From Pseudodesulfovibrio sp. S3 (GTDB taxonomy: Bacteria > Desulfobacterota > Desulfovibrionia > Desulfovibrionales > Desulfovibrionaceae): 64,000 nt of DNA. Numbering within the stretch: the stretch's first letter is position 1; the number at the start of each line of letters is the position of its first letter. Made by a program: the position numbers and the translations under genes. The notes under the pieces were generated by a model. The model saw only the letters and a list, made by a program, of their open reading frames with translations. It had not been told where the DNA came from and ran no database searches. The DNA is taken from assembly GCF_004025585.1 (NCBI RefSeq), contig NZ_QTZO01000005.1, positions 186,001-250,000 of the forward strand, written 5' to 3'. Of the stretch, positions 8,427 to 16,700 are shown piece after piece.

Positions 8427-9130
8427 GCGATTCCAAGTACAGCGTACTCTTCATGCGAGACGACCGGGATGTGACCCGGTATCGCATCAGCCCTTTCTGG
8501 CTCAAGATGTTCGTCTTCAGTCAGATATTTCTGCTGCTGTGCGCTGTGGGCGGGATATACATGGGAGTTCGCGGCTTCGGGATCAACTCCAAGCTCCATT
8601 CCGAAAAAAAAGGGCTTGAACAGCGCCTGGTGGACGCGGAGGTCCGGCTGGAGCGGCTGGGCAACATGGAAAAGATTCTCGAATCCTATGATCCCACGGA
8701 GTTGCAGTCCCTGCTCTCCGCCGCCACCACCGAGGCGGAGCAGCCAGAGACCAAAGAAGATGTGGATCTCAACAAGCTTTTTGCTCGCATCGACACACGA
8801 CAGGTCGGTGTGGAAAACATGCAGGCCAAGCTGACGGGCAGCAAGCTTTCCGTCTCATTTGAACTGAACAACCTTCAGGCCTCCAAGTCCATGGCCGGAC
8901 AGGCGGACTTCATCTATCTGACCAAGGCAGGCAAGGTCGTGGATGTCGAAACCAATAAAACCGATCTGTCATTCCAGATTCAACGATTCAAGCGCATTCA
9001 GACAGACTTCCTTCTCCCCGAGGGGATGGACAAGAAGGATCTCTTCGGGTTGCGTCTTGAGATCAGGGGAAAGGACGGGGATGTCATTTTCGCCGAAACA
9101 TATCCCTTCTATCACATTCTGGCATCCTAG
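8423..9130 (+). CDS. membrane-anchored coiled-coil protein of the cell-shape cassette
   Basis: The chosen ATG at 8423 overlaps the previous stop and follows GAGGAAG closely; an in-frame ATG 15 bases earlier is less likely. The 235-residue protein has a short cytoplasmic head, one membrane helix at about residues 22-46 (FWLKMFVFSQIFLLLCAVGG), a heptad-like coiled coil at about 55-90, and a C-terminal beta-rich domain of about 130 residues containing LSVSFELNNLQ. I recognise no family. Its place between two peptidoglycan-peptidase genes suggests a scaffold or regulator of those enzymes. Confidence 0.8.
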   Translation: MSDSKYSVLFMRDDRDVTRYRISPFWLKMFVFSQIFLLLCAVGGIYMGVRGFGINSKLHSEKKGLEQRLVDAEVRLERLGNMEKILESYDPTELQSLLSAATTEAEQPETKEDVDLNKLFARIDTRQVGVENMQAKLTGSKLSVSFELNNLQASKSMAGQADFIYLTKAGKVVDVETNKTDLSFQIQRFKRIQTDFLLPEGMDKKDLFGLRLEIRGKDGDVIFAETYPFYHILAS

Positions 9131-9268
9131 CCGATTGGACGATACCGGCGCTGTTGAAGCGTTGTCCCCCCCCCTTCTCGTATGGAGTGCGCTTCAATTT
9201 TCGTTGTGCTGTGACACCTTTTACGGCCGTCAGGACCGTCTGATAGTTGGGAATACCGGAGATAATTG

Positions 9269-11017
9269 GTGAAAGGGATGCGAATCAAGTTTTTTCTGGC
9301 AACACTCTTCCTGCTGACAATGGGCACTCACGCGGTGGCCGGTTCCTGGGAACATGCTTTCTTCACAGGTACCCAGTATCCGCTCAGGGTAGTCTATCTC
9401 CAGGGTGAACTGCCCGGTCCCACCATCATGGTTCAGGGCGGCATCCAGGGGGATGAAACATCCGGGTTCGTTACCGCACAACTCTTGACCCAGGCGAAAG
9501 TCCTTCGCGGCAACGTCATCGTGCTGCCCCGGGCCAACGTTCCCTCCATCAATCTGTGCAAGAGGCAGATCAACGTCGACATGAATCGGCGGTTTGACCA
9601 GAATTACAACCGGTTTTACGAGGACCGCGTGGCTCGGGTGATCCGCTTCCTGTTGGCGCAATCAGACGCCTTCATCCATCTTCACGAGGGCAGCGGTTTC
9701 TACAACCCCACCTACGTGGACAATTTGCGCAACCCCAAGCGATACGGTCAGTCCATCATCGTGGACACCCTGGTCTATGACAAGATCGATTTGGAACAGA
9801 CCGTCAATTCCGTTTTGACGGAACTCAACGGCAAGATCGGTTTCAGCGATTACCAGTTCAAACTTTTCAATACACGGACCTTTGACAAGGGAACGGACTA
9901 CCCGGAAATGCGCAAGTCACTGACCTGCTATGCCTTGGCCGAACACGGTATTCCGGCCATGGCCGTGGAGGTCTCCAAGTCCATCCGCCAGATCGACTGG
10001 AAGGTCCGTCAGCAGTTGTCGGCCACCGTCATGCTGCTCCACCGGCTGGGTGTGGAAGTCACGCCGCCCGATTTTTCCGACGAGGACGTGCTTGCTTACG
10101 CCCTCAAGGGAGTAAAGGTCAGCGTCAACGGGCGGCTCCTGGAGTCCAGTTCCGTCATCAACATGGTTCCAGGTTCGACCCTGACCGTGAAGTCCATTTC
10201 TTCCGGGTTACGCGAATTTTCACCCGAGTTGGCCCTGTTCGCATCGGACCGTCCCGGCGTGAACCTGATTAATGCCCAGCGCATGGCCCTGGAACCGTTC
10301 AGCGAGTTGGAATTGCGCTCGGACGGCAAGCAGGTGGCAACGGCCCAGGTCCGCTGGACCGGCAAACTGCCGTCTTCGGCGGGTGATGACAAGCCCGCGT
10401 TCGTCTGCTGGCTCAACGGCAATCCGGTGTTCGTGCGTGACGGCGAAGTCCTTCATACCGTGCTGGGAGATCAGCTCATCCTTGAAGGGGTGTGGGGAAG
10501 CGATCTCAAGGAGATCGTCAATTTGAAGGGGTTCGTTGCCATTCCCTGGGCCAACAACGGTCAGGACATGGGGTGGGAGATCATCCTCGACCCCGATAAT
10601 TTCATGGGAAAATACGCCATGGCGACCGATCGGCCGGACGCGACCCGGTTCAAGGTGGTCCGCGAGACCCCCGGGGTGCCCAGCGCCTCGTTCTATGTGG
10701 ACATCGTGCCGCGCAAGGTGCTCGCACTCAGGCTGGCCGACAAGCGCGGCCAGAACCTCCTCATCCCCTGGACCTCAGGCGGCAGTTACCGGCTGCCCGC
10801 AGGAGAGTACGTGCTTGAGGCGGCCTGGAGCAACGGTCCGGGCAACAAGCTCATGGCCACAGCCGGGGACATGCCCTTGTCCGAAGGGGAGAGCTTTACC
10901 GTGAAGATAGGTAATCCGCTGCCCTTGACTGTCCGTCAGGCAACCACCTTTGACGGTCTTGGCACCATGACCTTTACCGCAGGCAGTTTCGCGGAACTCC
11001 CCTCGGCTATCAATTGA
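9269..11017 (+). CDS. M99/M14-like D,L-carboxypeptidase, Csd4/Pgp1-like
   Basis: This exported zinc carboxypeptidase has 582 residues from a GTG start, chosen because GGAG lies 7 bases upstream; an in-frame ATG follows at 9278. A signal peptide ends near residue 25. The zinc site uses GGIQGDE, so the ligands are Q60 and E63 with a histidine in IHLHEG (H137 or H139). Glu234 in AVEVSK is the catalytic base candidate. A Gln ligand and this spacing are hallmarks of Helicobacter Csd4 (peptidase family M99), which trims peptidoglycan tripeptides to dipeptides. Residues about 270-582 look like beta-sandwich domains, longer than in Csd4. A terminator follows. Confidence 0.85.
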   Translation: MKGMRIKFFLATLFLLTMGTHAVAGSWEHAFFTGTQYPLRVVYLQGELPGPTIMVQGGIQGDETSGFVTAQLLTQAKVLRGNVIVLPRANVPSINLCKRQINVDMNRRFDQNYNRFYEDRVARVIRFLLAQSDAFIHLHEGSGFYNPTYVDNLRNPKRYGQSIIVDTLVYDKIDLEQTVNSVLTELNGKIGFSDYQFKLFNTRTFDKGTDYPEMRKSLTCYALAEHGIPAMAVEVSKSIRQIDWKVRQQLSATVMLLHRLGVEVTPPDFSDEDVLAYALKGVKVSVNGRLLESSSVINMVPGSTLTVKSISSGLREFSPELALFASDRPGVNLINAQRMALEPFSELELRSDGKQVATAQVRWTGKLPSSAGDDKPAFVCWLNGNPVFVRDGEVLHTVLGDQLILEGVWGSDLKEIVNLKGFVAIPWANNGQDMGWEIILDPDNFMGKYAMATDRPDATRFKVVRETPGVPSASFYVDIVPRKVLALRLADKRGQNLLIPWTSGGSYRLPAGEYVLEAAWSNGPGNKLMATAGDMPLSEGESFTVKIGNPLPLTVRQATTFDGLGTMTFTAGSFAELPSAIN

Positions 11018-11049
11018 TGCCCACTCATTAGAAATTTATATGATGCAGG

Positions 11050-11081
11050 AAAACCCCGGAAGATAACTTCCGGGGTTTTTC
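11050..11081. terminator. intrinsic terminator
   Basis: AAAACCCCGGAAG and CTTCCGGGGTTTTT flank a four-base loop, with T and A runs outside. It ends the cell-shape operon and can also act for the converging ABC operon. Confidence 0.93.
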
Positions 11082-11148
11082 ATTGTGATTTGCTCTGTTC
11101 CACACCCTGGCAGAAGCCGGTTCTGGCGGCTCGTGTCCTATTGTTGAA

Positions 11149-11817
11149 CTACAGCTTCATGTCGCCGGTGGAGAATTTCTTTTCCAGTATGTTGGAAAGC
11201 TGAATGAGCGGGTAGCAGACTGCGAAGTAGAGCAGTCCGACAAGTCCGAACACCATGATGCCTTCCGGTACGCGCTGAACGGTGAGCCAACCTGCGCGGG
11301 TGATGTCCGTCAGGCCGATGACTGAGACGATGGACGAGTCCTTGATGAGCAGCACGTACTGGCCGACAAGGGCGGGCAGGGCCATGCGCAGGGCTTGCGG
11401 CAGGATGACCAGGCGCATGGCCTGGCTACGGGTGTGGCCCAGTGACCGGCACGCCTCTTCCTGGCCCGGGGGCACGGCCTGAATGGCTGCCGATACGATC
11501 TCGCAGATGTAGGAACCCGCGTAGATGGTCAGGCTGACCACCGCAGCCGTGAAGGCCTCCATCTGCAATCCGAATTCCGGCAGGATGAAGAATATGATGA
11601 ACAACTGGACCAGAAACGGTGTGCCGCGCATGAAATCCACGTAAAGCGACAGGATGCGGGACAGGAACGTGCCTCTGTTCGAGCGCAGAATGCCGGCGAT
11701 GGTCCCGATGACGGTGCCGCCGACAAGGCTCAGGGCGGAGACCGCCACGGTCATGCCCATGCCTTTGTAGAACATGGGCATGCTGTTCATGAGTTGATCG
11801 AAATAGAAACCCCACAT
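11149..11817 (-). CDS. polar amino-acid ABC transporter permease
   Basis: The 222-residue inner-membrane protein belongs to the His/Glu/Gln/Arg/opine permease family. About five membrane helices are evident. The EAA loop that docks the ATPase reads EEACRSLGHTRSQAMRLVILPQALR, split here as EEACRSLGHTRS and QAMRLVILPQALR, at about residues 120-144. The upstream permease ends only three bases away, so the two form a heterodimeric channel in one operon. No ATPase gene follows before the terminator. Confidence 0.93.
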   Translation of the reverse strand: MWGFYFDQLMNSMPMFYKGMGMTVAVSALSLVGGTVIGTIAGILRSNRGTFLSRILSLYVDFMRGTPFLVQLFIIFFILPEFGLQMEAFTAAVVSLTIYAGSYICEIVSAAIQAVPPGQEEACRSLGHTRSQAMRLVILPQALRMALPALVGQYVLLIKDSSIVSVIGLTDITRAGWLTVQRVPEGIMVFGLVGLLYFAVCYPLIQLSNILEKKFSTGDMKL

Positions 11818-11820
11818 GGT

Positions 11821-12489
11821 TTATGCGCTCCTGAAGCGCATCATGCGCATCTGATAGAATTTGCTCAGCCCCTTGAGCACGTAGTAAACGAGCAGGTACA
11901 GGGCGGCCACGGTCAGGAAGGCTTCGGACGGCATGAATCGCTCGGAGTTCAGAATCTGCCCTGCGCGCGTCAGTTCCATCACCGAGATGAGGGACAGGAC
12001 AGCGGAGTCCTTGACCAGGACTATGGCCTGACCGAGCATTGTGGGCAGTGTGTTGGCGAGAGCCTGGGGCAAAAGGATGTAGAAAAAGCGTTGGTAGACA
12101 TTGAACCCCTGTCCCATGGCGGCTTCCACCTGGCCGCCAGGAATGCCTTTGATCCCGGCGCGCAGGATCTCTGCCACATATGCTCCCGAATTGACGGAAA
12201 GAGCCACGATGCCGGTGGTCAGTTCGCTTACCTGAATTCCCAGCGACGGGAGCCCGAAATAGAGAAAATAGAGTTGGGCCAGAAGGGGCGTGGAGCGGAT
12301 TACCTCGATGAAGACCACGGCCGGAGCAGACAGTATCCTGATGCCTGAGATACGGCAGGAACAGGCGATCATGCCCACGATGAGCGAGCCTATGATGCCG
12401 ACCAGTGAAATCCAGACAGTCTGGTACAGCCCGTCCATGAAGAGGGGCATGTACTCCCATATGATGCGAAAATTGAAATATTCGAGCAT
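11821..12489 (-). CDS. polar amino-acid ABC transporter permease
   Basis: This is the second permease, 222 residues from the ATG at 12489. A longer start at 12519 would fall inside a stem-loop and so is less likely. The EAA loop (VEAAMGQGFNVYQRF, followed by ILLPQAL) is clear, and about five membrane helices are present. It pairs with the downstream permease and works with the binding protein upstream. The two permeases are similar in length and topology, as is common for this family. Confidence 0.92.
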   Translation of the reverse strand: MLEYFNFRIIWEYMPLFMDGLYQTVWISLVGIIGSLIVGMIACSCRISGIRILSAPAVVFIEVIRSTPLLAQLYFLYFGLPSLGIQVSELTTGIVALSVNSGAYVAEILRAGIKGIPGGQVEAAMGQGFNVYQRFFYILLPQALANTLPTMLGQAIVLVKDSAVLSLISVMELTRAGQILNSERFMPSEAFLTVAALYLLVYYVLKGLSKFYQMRMMRFRSA

Positions 12490-12510
12490 GTGCGCTGAAT
12501 CCGTATGGAG

Positions 12511-12542
12511 ATGCGCCATGCCCCCGGCGGGACATGGCGCAT
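12511..12542 (-). promoter_or_regulatory. intra-operon stem-loop between binding-protein and permease genes
   Basis: ATGCGCCATG and CATGGCGCAT are perfect 10-base arms around a 12-base GC-rich loop. There is no T-run. Such hairpins after binding-protein genes usually stabilise the upstream mRNA or lower expression of the permeases; that role is inferred here. Confidence 0.7.
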
Positions 12543-12552
12543 CGCTGACGGT

Positions 12553-13347
12553 CTAGTGATCTTTTTCCCAGGCCTTGGACTCGACCCAGTATTTGATGTT
12601 TTCGTCGTAGCGGCCGTCGGATTTCACCCAGCCGAAGAAGAGGTTGATCCATTGGCGCAGGTTCTCGTCTTCATGACGGACGGCAAAGGCCAGGGGCTGC
12701 TTGGACATGATGTCGCCCACGAATTTCATGGAGTTCGGGGGGAAGGAGGCCATGCTGCCTGCGATGGAGGTGTTGTCGTTGACGGCCACGTCAGCCTTGC
12801 CTGCCATGAGGGCATTGAGGAGCATGGGGCCGCCGCCCTTGTATGATTTGATTTCAGCATTGGGGAAGAGGCGCTTGGCGTCCACTTCGCCGGTACCGCC
12901 GAGCAGTACGGCGACTTTCATGCCTTTCTTGTTGATCTGCTCCCAGCTGGTGATGGTGGAGTCGGCTTTGACCACGGCCACCGAGCCGGAGAAGTAGAAG
13001 GGATCGGAGAAAGAGACTTTGAGGGCGCGTTGCAGGTTGGCTGTCATGTCGGCAGCCAGCATGTCGGCTTTGCCGGACAGCAGGGCCGGAATCAGCCCGT
13101 CCCAATCGTAGTCCAGAAATTTGATTTCAACGCCCATTTCCTTGGCCATCAGGCGGCAGAATTCAACGGAAGAGCCGGTGCGCTCACCGTTTTTGTCCAC
13201 AAAACTGAACGGGGGACACTGGGTCTGGACGGCGACGCGCAGTTCACCGCGCTTGACGATTTCAGCCAGGGAGTCGGCAGACGCTGTGGCTGCCATGGCC
13301 AGGAGCATGCAGAGCATGAGGGCCAGGCACGTAGTAAGACGTTTCAT
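12553..13347 (-). CDS. periplasmic amino-acid-binding protein (ABC transporter)
   Basis: A signal peptide (MKRLTTCLALMLCMLLAMAA, cut near residue 24) precedes a family 3 solute-binding domain. The opening strand RGELRVAVQTQCPPFSF and the block ADMTANLQRALKVSFSDPFY, quoted here in part, are typical. The arginine after the TANLQ segment normally binds the ligand carboxylate. AGGAGG lies just before the ATG. It is the first gene of the operon and feeds the two permeases. Ligand class is polar amino acid; the exact one cannot be told. Confidence 0.94.
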   Translation of the reverse strand: MKRLTTCLALMLCMLLAMAATASADSLAEIVKRGELRVAVQTQCPPFSFVDKNGERTGSSVEFCRLMAKEMGVEIKFLDYDWDGLIPALLSGKADMLAADMTANLQRALKVSFSDPFYFSGSVAVVKADSTITSWEQINKKGMKVAVLLGGTGEVDAKRLFPNAEIKSYKGGGPMLLNALMAGKADVAVNDNTSIAGSMASFPPNSMKFVGDIMSKQPLAFAVRHEDENLRQWINLFFGWVKSDGRYDENIKYWVESKAWEKDH

Positions 13348-13517
13348 TATTCCTCCTCAAATGTTCAACGAAAAATCTGATCCGAAAAGTGATTCGTGGT
13401 CAGCACCATAGTAGGCGGATTCAGCCACGAAGAAGGCTAATGGAAGTAAAGGGGTTTTGCAAGAGCGGTGCAATTGTTTTCGGATGTGAGATCAAGGAAT
13501 TCCGATAGATCCAAGGG

Positions 13518-13537
13518 AGGGAGCCGGAAGGCTCCCT
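13518..13537 (-). terminator. hairpin overlapping the glycerate kinase stop codon
   Basis: AGGGAGCC, a four-base loop and GGCTCCCT form the stem. On the minus strand it directly follows and partly overlaps the stop of the glycerate kinase gene. The trailing sequence is C/T-rich, not a clean T-run. Confidence 0.65.
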
Positions 13538-14885
13538 ATGCCGGGTCCACCAGAACGGCGACCACGTCCATGACATTGGTGCGGGTCGGGCCGGTCATGA
13601 CCAGTGTGCCTGCATCGGCAAGGAACGCGTATGCGTTGTTGTCTTCGAGGTAGGTGCGGGCTGCTTGCGCCAAGGGGCCGGATCGGGCCACGGTGTCCGG
13701 GAAGGCCATGGCCCCCGCCGCATCGGTCGGGCCGTCTGTGCCGTCCGTTCCAAGACTCAGGATTGCCAGGCGTTCACCCATTTTACCCATTTGTGCAATC
13801 TCCACGGCGGCTGCCAGGGCCAGTTCCTGATTGCGTCCGCCCTTGCCCTTGCCCCGGATGGTGACCGTGGTTTCTCCTCCGGCCAGAAGGCAGACCGGTT
13901 CTCCTGATCCGTGTTGGCCTCGGCAGTATCCTTGGGCCAGCCGAACGAGCCGGGCGGCCACATCCCTGGCTTCCCCCTCCATGGCAGAGTCGACCACAAC
14001 AGGGGTATAGCCCAGTTTCCTGGCCGCTTGGGCAGCGCCGTTCAGGGCCATGGCATTGCCTGCCACGATGACGTTGTGGACGCGGTCGAAACAGGAATCT
14101 CCGGCCTTGCGGGTCTCGGGCACAAGCCCTGCGCATCCGTCGTTGACCGCCTTGACCACTGCGTCCGGCATGTGGCCGCAGAGGCGATACTTGTCCAGGA
14201 TGGTCCGGCAGTCGAGAAAGGAGGAGTCGTCCGGAGCGGTGGGGCCGGACCCGATAACGTCAAGATGGTCGCCGACCACGTCCGATATGATCAGGGTGAT
14301 GACCGTGGACGGTTCCAGGGCCTTGGCGAAGTGGCCGCCCTTGAATCGGGAGAGATGCTTTCTTATGGCGTTGATCTCGTTGATCGTCGCTCCACACCCC
14401 AGCAGACTGCCCGTGGTTGCCTGCTTGTCGGCCAGGCTGACCGGTTGGCGCGGTGCAGGGATGATGGCGCTGGCTCCGCCGGACAGCAGGCAGAAGACCA
14501 GATCGTGCTTCGTGGTCTCTCGGGCCAGTTCGAGCATTCTCCTTGAGGCCAGTTCGCCGGCCCGGTCCGGCACCGGGTGTCCGGCCTCCATGACCACGGT
14601 CTTTTCCAGCTCCAGGCCGTGGCCGTATTTCGTGGCCACGATGCCGCGATGCAGCCGGTCGCCGAGGATGTCCTCCATGGTGTGGGCCATGGCAGCCGAG
14701 GCTTTTCCCGCGCCTGTCAGGAATATCCGGTCATGGGCTGAGAGGTCGTATGTACGTCCACCCACGGTCAGTTTATCGTCTTCCAGGGCCAGGGCGGCGC
14801 GCAGGGCCGGGGCGGGTGCCACTGCCTCCAGGGCCATTTCGACAATTTTCAGGAGGTGGGCCTTCTGTTTGGTATATGCGGTCAT
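13536..14885 (-). CDS. glycerate 2-kinase, MOFRL family
   Basis: The 449-residue protein matches the GckA/TtuD type of glycerate kinase, which phosphorylates D-glycerate to 2-phosphoglycerate with ATP. The N-terminal DUF4147-type domain shows FLTGAGKASAAMA at about residues 50-62 and GHPVPDRAG. The block FCLLSGGASAI lies mid-protein. The C-terminal MOFRL domain contains LAGGETTVTIRGKGKGGRNQ, given here in part, and LSLGTDGTDGPTDAAGA. The upstream neighbour is a hydroxypyruvate/glyoxylate reductase-type gene 36 bases away, so together they can convert hydroxypyruvate to 2-phosphoglycerate. Confidence 0.93.
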   Translation of the reverse strand: MTAYTKQKAHLLKIVEMALEAVAPAPALRAALALEDDKLTVGGRTYDLSAHDRIFLTGAGKASAAMAHTMEDILGDRLHRGIVATKYGHGLELEKTVVMEAGHPVPDRAGELASRRMLELARETTKHDLVFCLLSGGASAIIPAPRQPVSLADKQATTGSLLGCGATINEINAIRKHLSRFKGGHFAKALEPSTVITLIISDVVGDHLDVIGSGPTAPDDSSFLDCRTILDKYRLCGHMPDAVVKAVNDGCAGLVPETRKAGDSCFDRVHNVIVAGNAMALNGAAQAARKLGYTPVVVDSAMEGEARDVAARLVRLAQGYCRGQHGSGEPVCLLAGGETTVTIRGKGKGGRNQELALAAAVEIAQMGKMGERLAILSLGTDGTDGPTDAAGAMAFPDTVARSGPLAQAARTYLEDNNAYAFLADAGTLVMTGPTRTNVMDVVAVLVDPA

Positions 14886-14921
14886 GTCGGTATGTAACGT
14901 CCCTGTAGCTGTCCCGGCCTG

Positions 14922-15902
14922 CTAACCATAGATTTCGGGATTGAGGCAGGTTTCCGGTTTTTGCCCCTTGAGCATGGCGATGAGGTTGCGTGCGGCCAGG
15001 GTGGCCATGTCCGTCCTCGATGAAGCGGTCGCGGAGCCGATGTGGGGGAGTACCACCACGTTGTCCAGTTGGGCGAGGCCCGGTGCCATGGCCGGTTCGT
15101 TCTCGAACACGTCCAGCCCCGCACCGGCGATTTCGCCTGCGCGAAGGGCGGCCACCAGGTCGTCTTCCTTGATGATCGGTCCCCGCGCCGTGTTTACAAG
15201 ATAAGCGGTTTTTTTCATGCGTGAAAAAGCGCTCGCGTCGAACAGATGCCGGGTCTGCGGCGTCAGGGGGGTGTGGATGGAGATGAAGTCGGACTTGGTC
15301 AGCAGTTGGTCGAAGGAAACGAGCTTGGCGTTCATTTCCGATTCGAGCACGCCGTTTTTGCGGTTCGATGAACTGGTGTAGAGGACATTCATGCCGAATC
15401 CCCTGGACATCAGCGCCGTGGCCGTGCCGATGCGGCCCGCACCCACGATGCCGAGAGTCTTGCCGGAAATGTCGCCGCCGATGAATTGCATCGGTCCCCA
15501 ACCCGTCCAGGAGCCGGAACGCATGATCCGGTCGGTCTCAGTCACGCGCCTGGCCACGCTGAAGATCAGTGCCCAGGCGCATTCGGCGGTGGCGTTGGTC
15601 AGCACGCCGGGCGTATTGGACACCGGCAGCCCGCGGCGCGTGGCCTCGGGTACGTCGATGTTGTCGAAACCCACGGCGTAGTTGGCGTACCCTTTGAGAT
15701 TCGTGGCCGCGTCAAAGAATTCGGCGTCGATCCTGTCGGTCAAAAGACCCATGACGCCGTCGCATCCGGCGGCCTTTTCCAGGAGTTGCTTCCGGGGAAG
15801 CGGGGCGTCGACAGGGTTGATCTCCACGTCGGCCACGCGCCGGAGCAGGTCTATGCCCGCCTGCGGAATCCGCCGGGTGATGTAAATCTTGAATCTGTCC
15901 AT
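14922..15902 (-). CDS. D-2-hydroxyacid dehydrogenase (glyoxylate/hydroxypyruvate reductase type)
   Basis: The start at 15902 has AAGGAG 7 bases upstream and gives 326 residues, the usual length; a longer frame to 16034 lacks support. The Rossmann motif GIVGAGRIGTATA is at about residues 149-161. The catalytic Arg sits in VNTARGP, the Glu in DVFENEP and the His in LPHIGSAT, completing the R-E-H triad. The best reading is NAD(P)H-dependent reduction of glyoxylate or hydroxypyruvate, because a glycerate kinase gene follows in the same operon. Other 2-keto acids remain possible. Confidence 0.9.
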   Translation of the reverse strand: MDRFKIYITRRIPQAGIDLLRRVADVEINPVDAPLPRKQLLEKAAGCDGVMGLLTDRIDAEFFDAATNLKGYANYAVGFDNIDVPEATRRGLPVSNTPGVLTNATAECAWALIFSVARRVTETDRIMRSGSWTGWGPMQFIGGDISGKTLGIVGAGRIGTATALMSRGFGMNVLYTSSSNRKNGVLESEMNAKLVSFDQLLTKSDFISIHTPLTPQTRHLFDASAFSRMKKTAYLVNTARGPIIKEDDLVAALRAGEIAGAGLDVFENEPAMAPGLAQLDNVVVLPHIGSATASSRTDMATLAARNLIAMLKGQKPETCLNPEIYG

Positions 15903-16037
15903 GGATGACTCCTTGCAGTTGTCTTTAAGCATGAGTGGCAATGTGCCCGGAGTCAATGGGTCTCGGGTCTTCCTTGATCGGACCTCAATCAGACAGCGGA
16001 CGAGACAGCCTATACTACTTGACGGAACGTGCAACGA

Positions 16038-16073
16038 AAAATCCCCTGCAAACGGTGTTTGCAGGGGATTTGA
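16038..16073 (-). terminator. tRNA-Arg terminator
   Basis: AAATCCCCTGCAAAC and GTTTGCAGGGGATTT are perfect arms around a three-base loop. On the minus strand the stem ends in a T-run a few bases after the tRNA 3' end. Confidence 0.93.
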
Positions 16074-16079
16074 CTATCG

Positions 16080-16156
16080 TGGTGCGCCCGGCACGATTCG
16101 AACGTGCGATCTTTCGGTTCGTAGCCGAATGCTCTATCCAGCTGAGCCACGGGCGC
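16080..16156 (-). tRNA. tRNA-Arg (anticodon ACG)
   Basis: On the minus strand the 77-base gene includes an encoded CCA. The acceptor stem GCGCCCG pairs with CGGGCGC, the D arm carries GCTCAGCTGGATAGAGC, the anticodon stem TTCGG/CCGAA closes the loop CTACGAA with anticodon ACG, and the T loop TTCGAAT is canonical. It reads CGN codons after A34 deamination. A terminator follows at once. Confidence 0.97.
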
Positions 16157-16208
16157 ACAAAGGAAGAGTCTGTTTATGCCCATGTGCTTGGGACGTCAAG
16201 CGGTTTTT

Positions 16209-16640
16209 TCAGGAATTTTGCAATTTGGTTGTGAAAACATCGGTGAAACCGCAGCAGAGTTCGGCTGACCGGCCCAGGATTCTGATGAGTTCCGTGTCAG
16301 GATCTTCGGCCAGTGCGCGCATTTGCGGGTGCTTCAGCAGGTAGAGCTTGATAATGGCGTCCTCTGTCTGCTTTTTTTTGATGGGGGAGTTGACCCCCTG
16401 GATGACCAGGGCCACTTTTTCGTCGCGCCGGTCGATCAACATGCTCACATGAGGGCATATTTTGAGGTTCTTGTTCTTTTGCGTGGATTTTCGTGAAAGA
16501 AAATAGAACTTCATGGCCGCGTGGTCGGCAAAGAAATGCATCAGCGAATTGTGAGGCTGAATACCGTCGGTCGTGGCCAAAACGCAGATGTCCTCTGAAG
16601 TGATCAGGTCATCGATTATTTGCATTTTTTCGTTGCTCAT
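16209..16640 (-). CDS. pyridoxamine 5'-phosphate oxidase-fold protein
   Basis: The protein is 143 residues from the ATG at 16640; longer in-frame starts to 16676 or beyond are possible. Blocks such as ICVLATTDGIQPHNSLM, MKFYFLSRKSTQKNKNL and VSMLIDRR match the split-barrel flavin-binding PNPOx-like family (substrate and flavin unknown in most members). It is not PdxH itself. The gene is divergent from the PAPS-reductase-family gene, and the two starts are 60 bases apart. Confidence 0.8.
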   Translation of the reverse strand: MSNEKMQIIDDLITSEDICVLATTDGIQPHNSLMHFFADHAAMKFYFLSRKSTQKNKNLKICPHVSMLIDRRDEKVALVIQGVNSPIKKKQTEDAIIKLYLLKHPQMRALAEDPDTELIRILGRSAELCCGFTDVFTTKLQNS

Positions 16641-16700
16641 GAAATGTCCATATCGCATCTTCGTTTCGATATCCATTATAAAGCAATCCCCGGAGTGGGC

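Noticed and set aside
16080-16156. tRNA-Arg as an integration site for a mobile element
   Set aside because: No integrase and no repeat of the tRNA 3' end were found nearby; flanking genes look like core genes.
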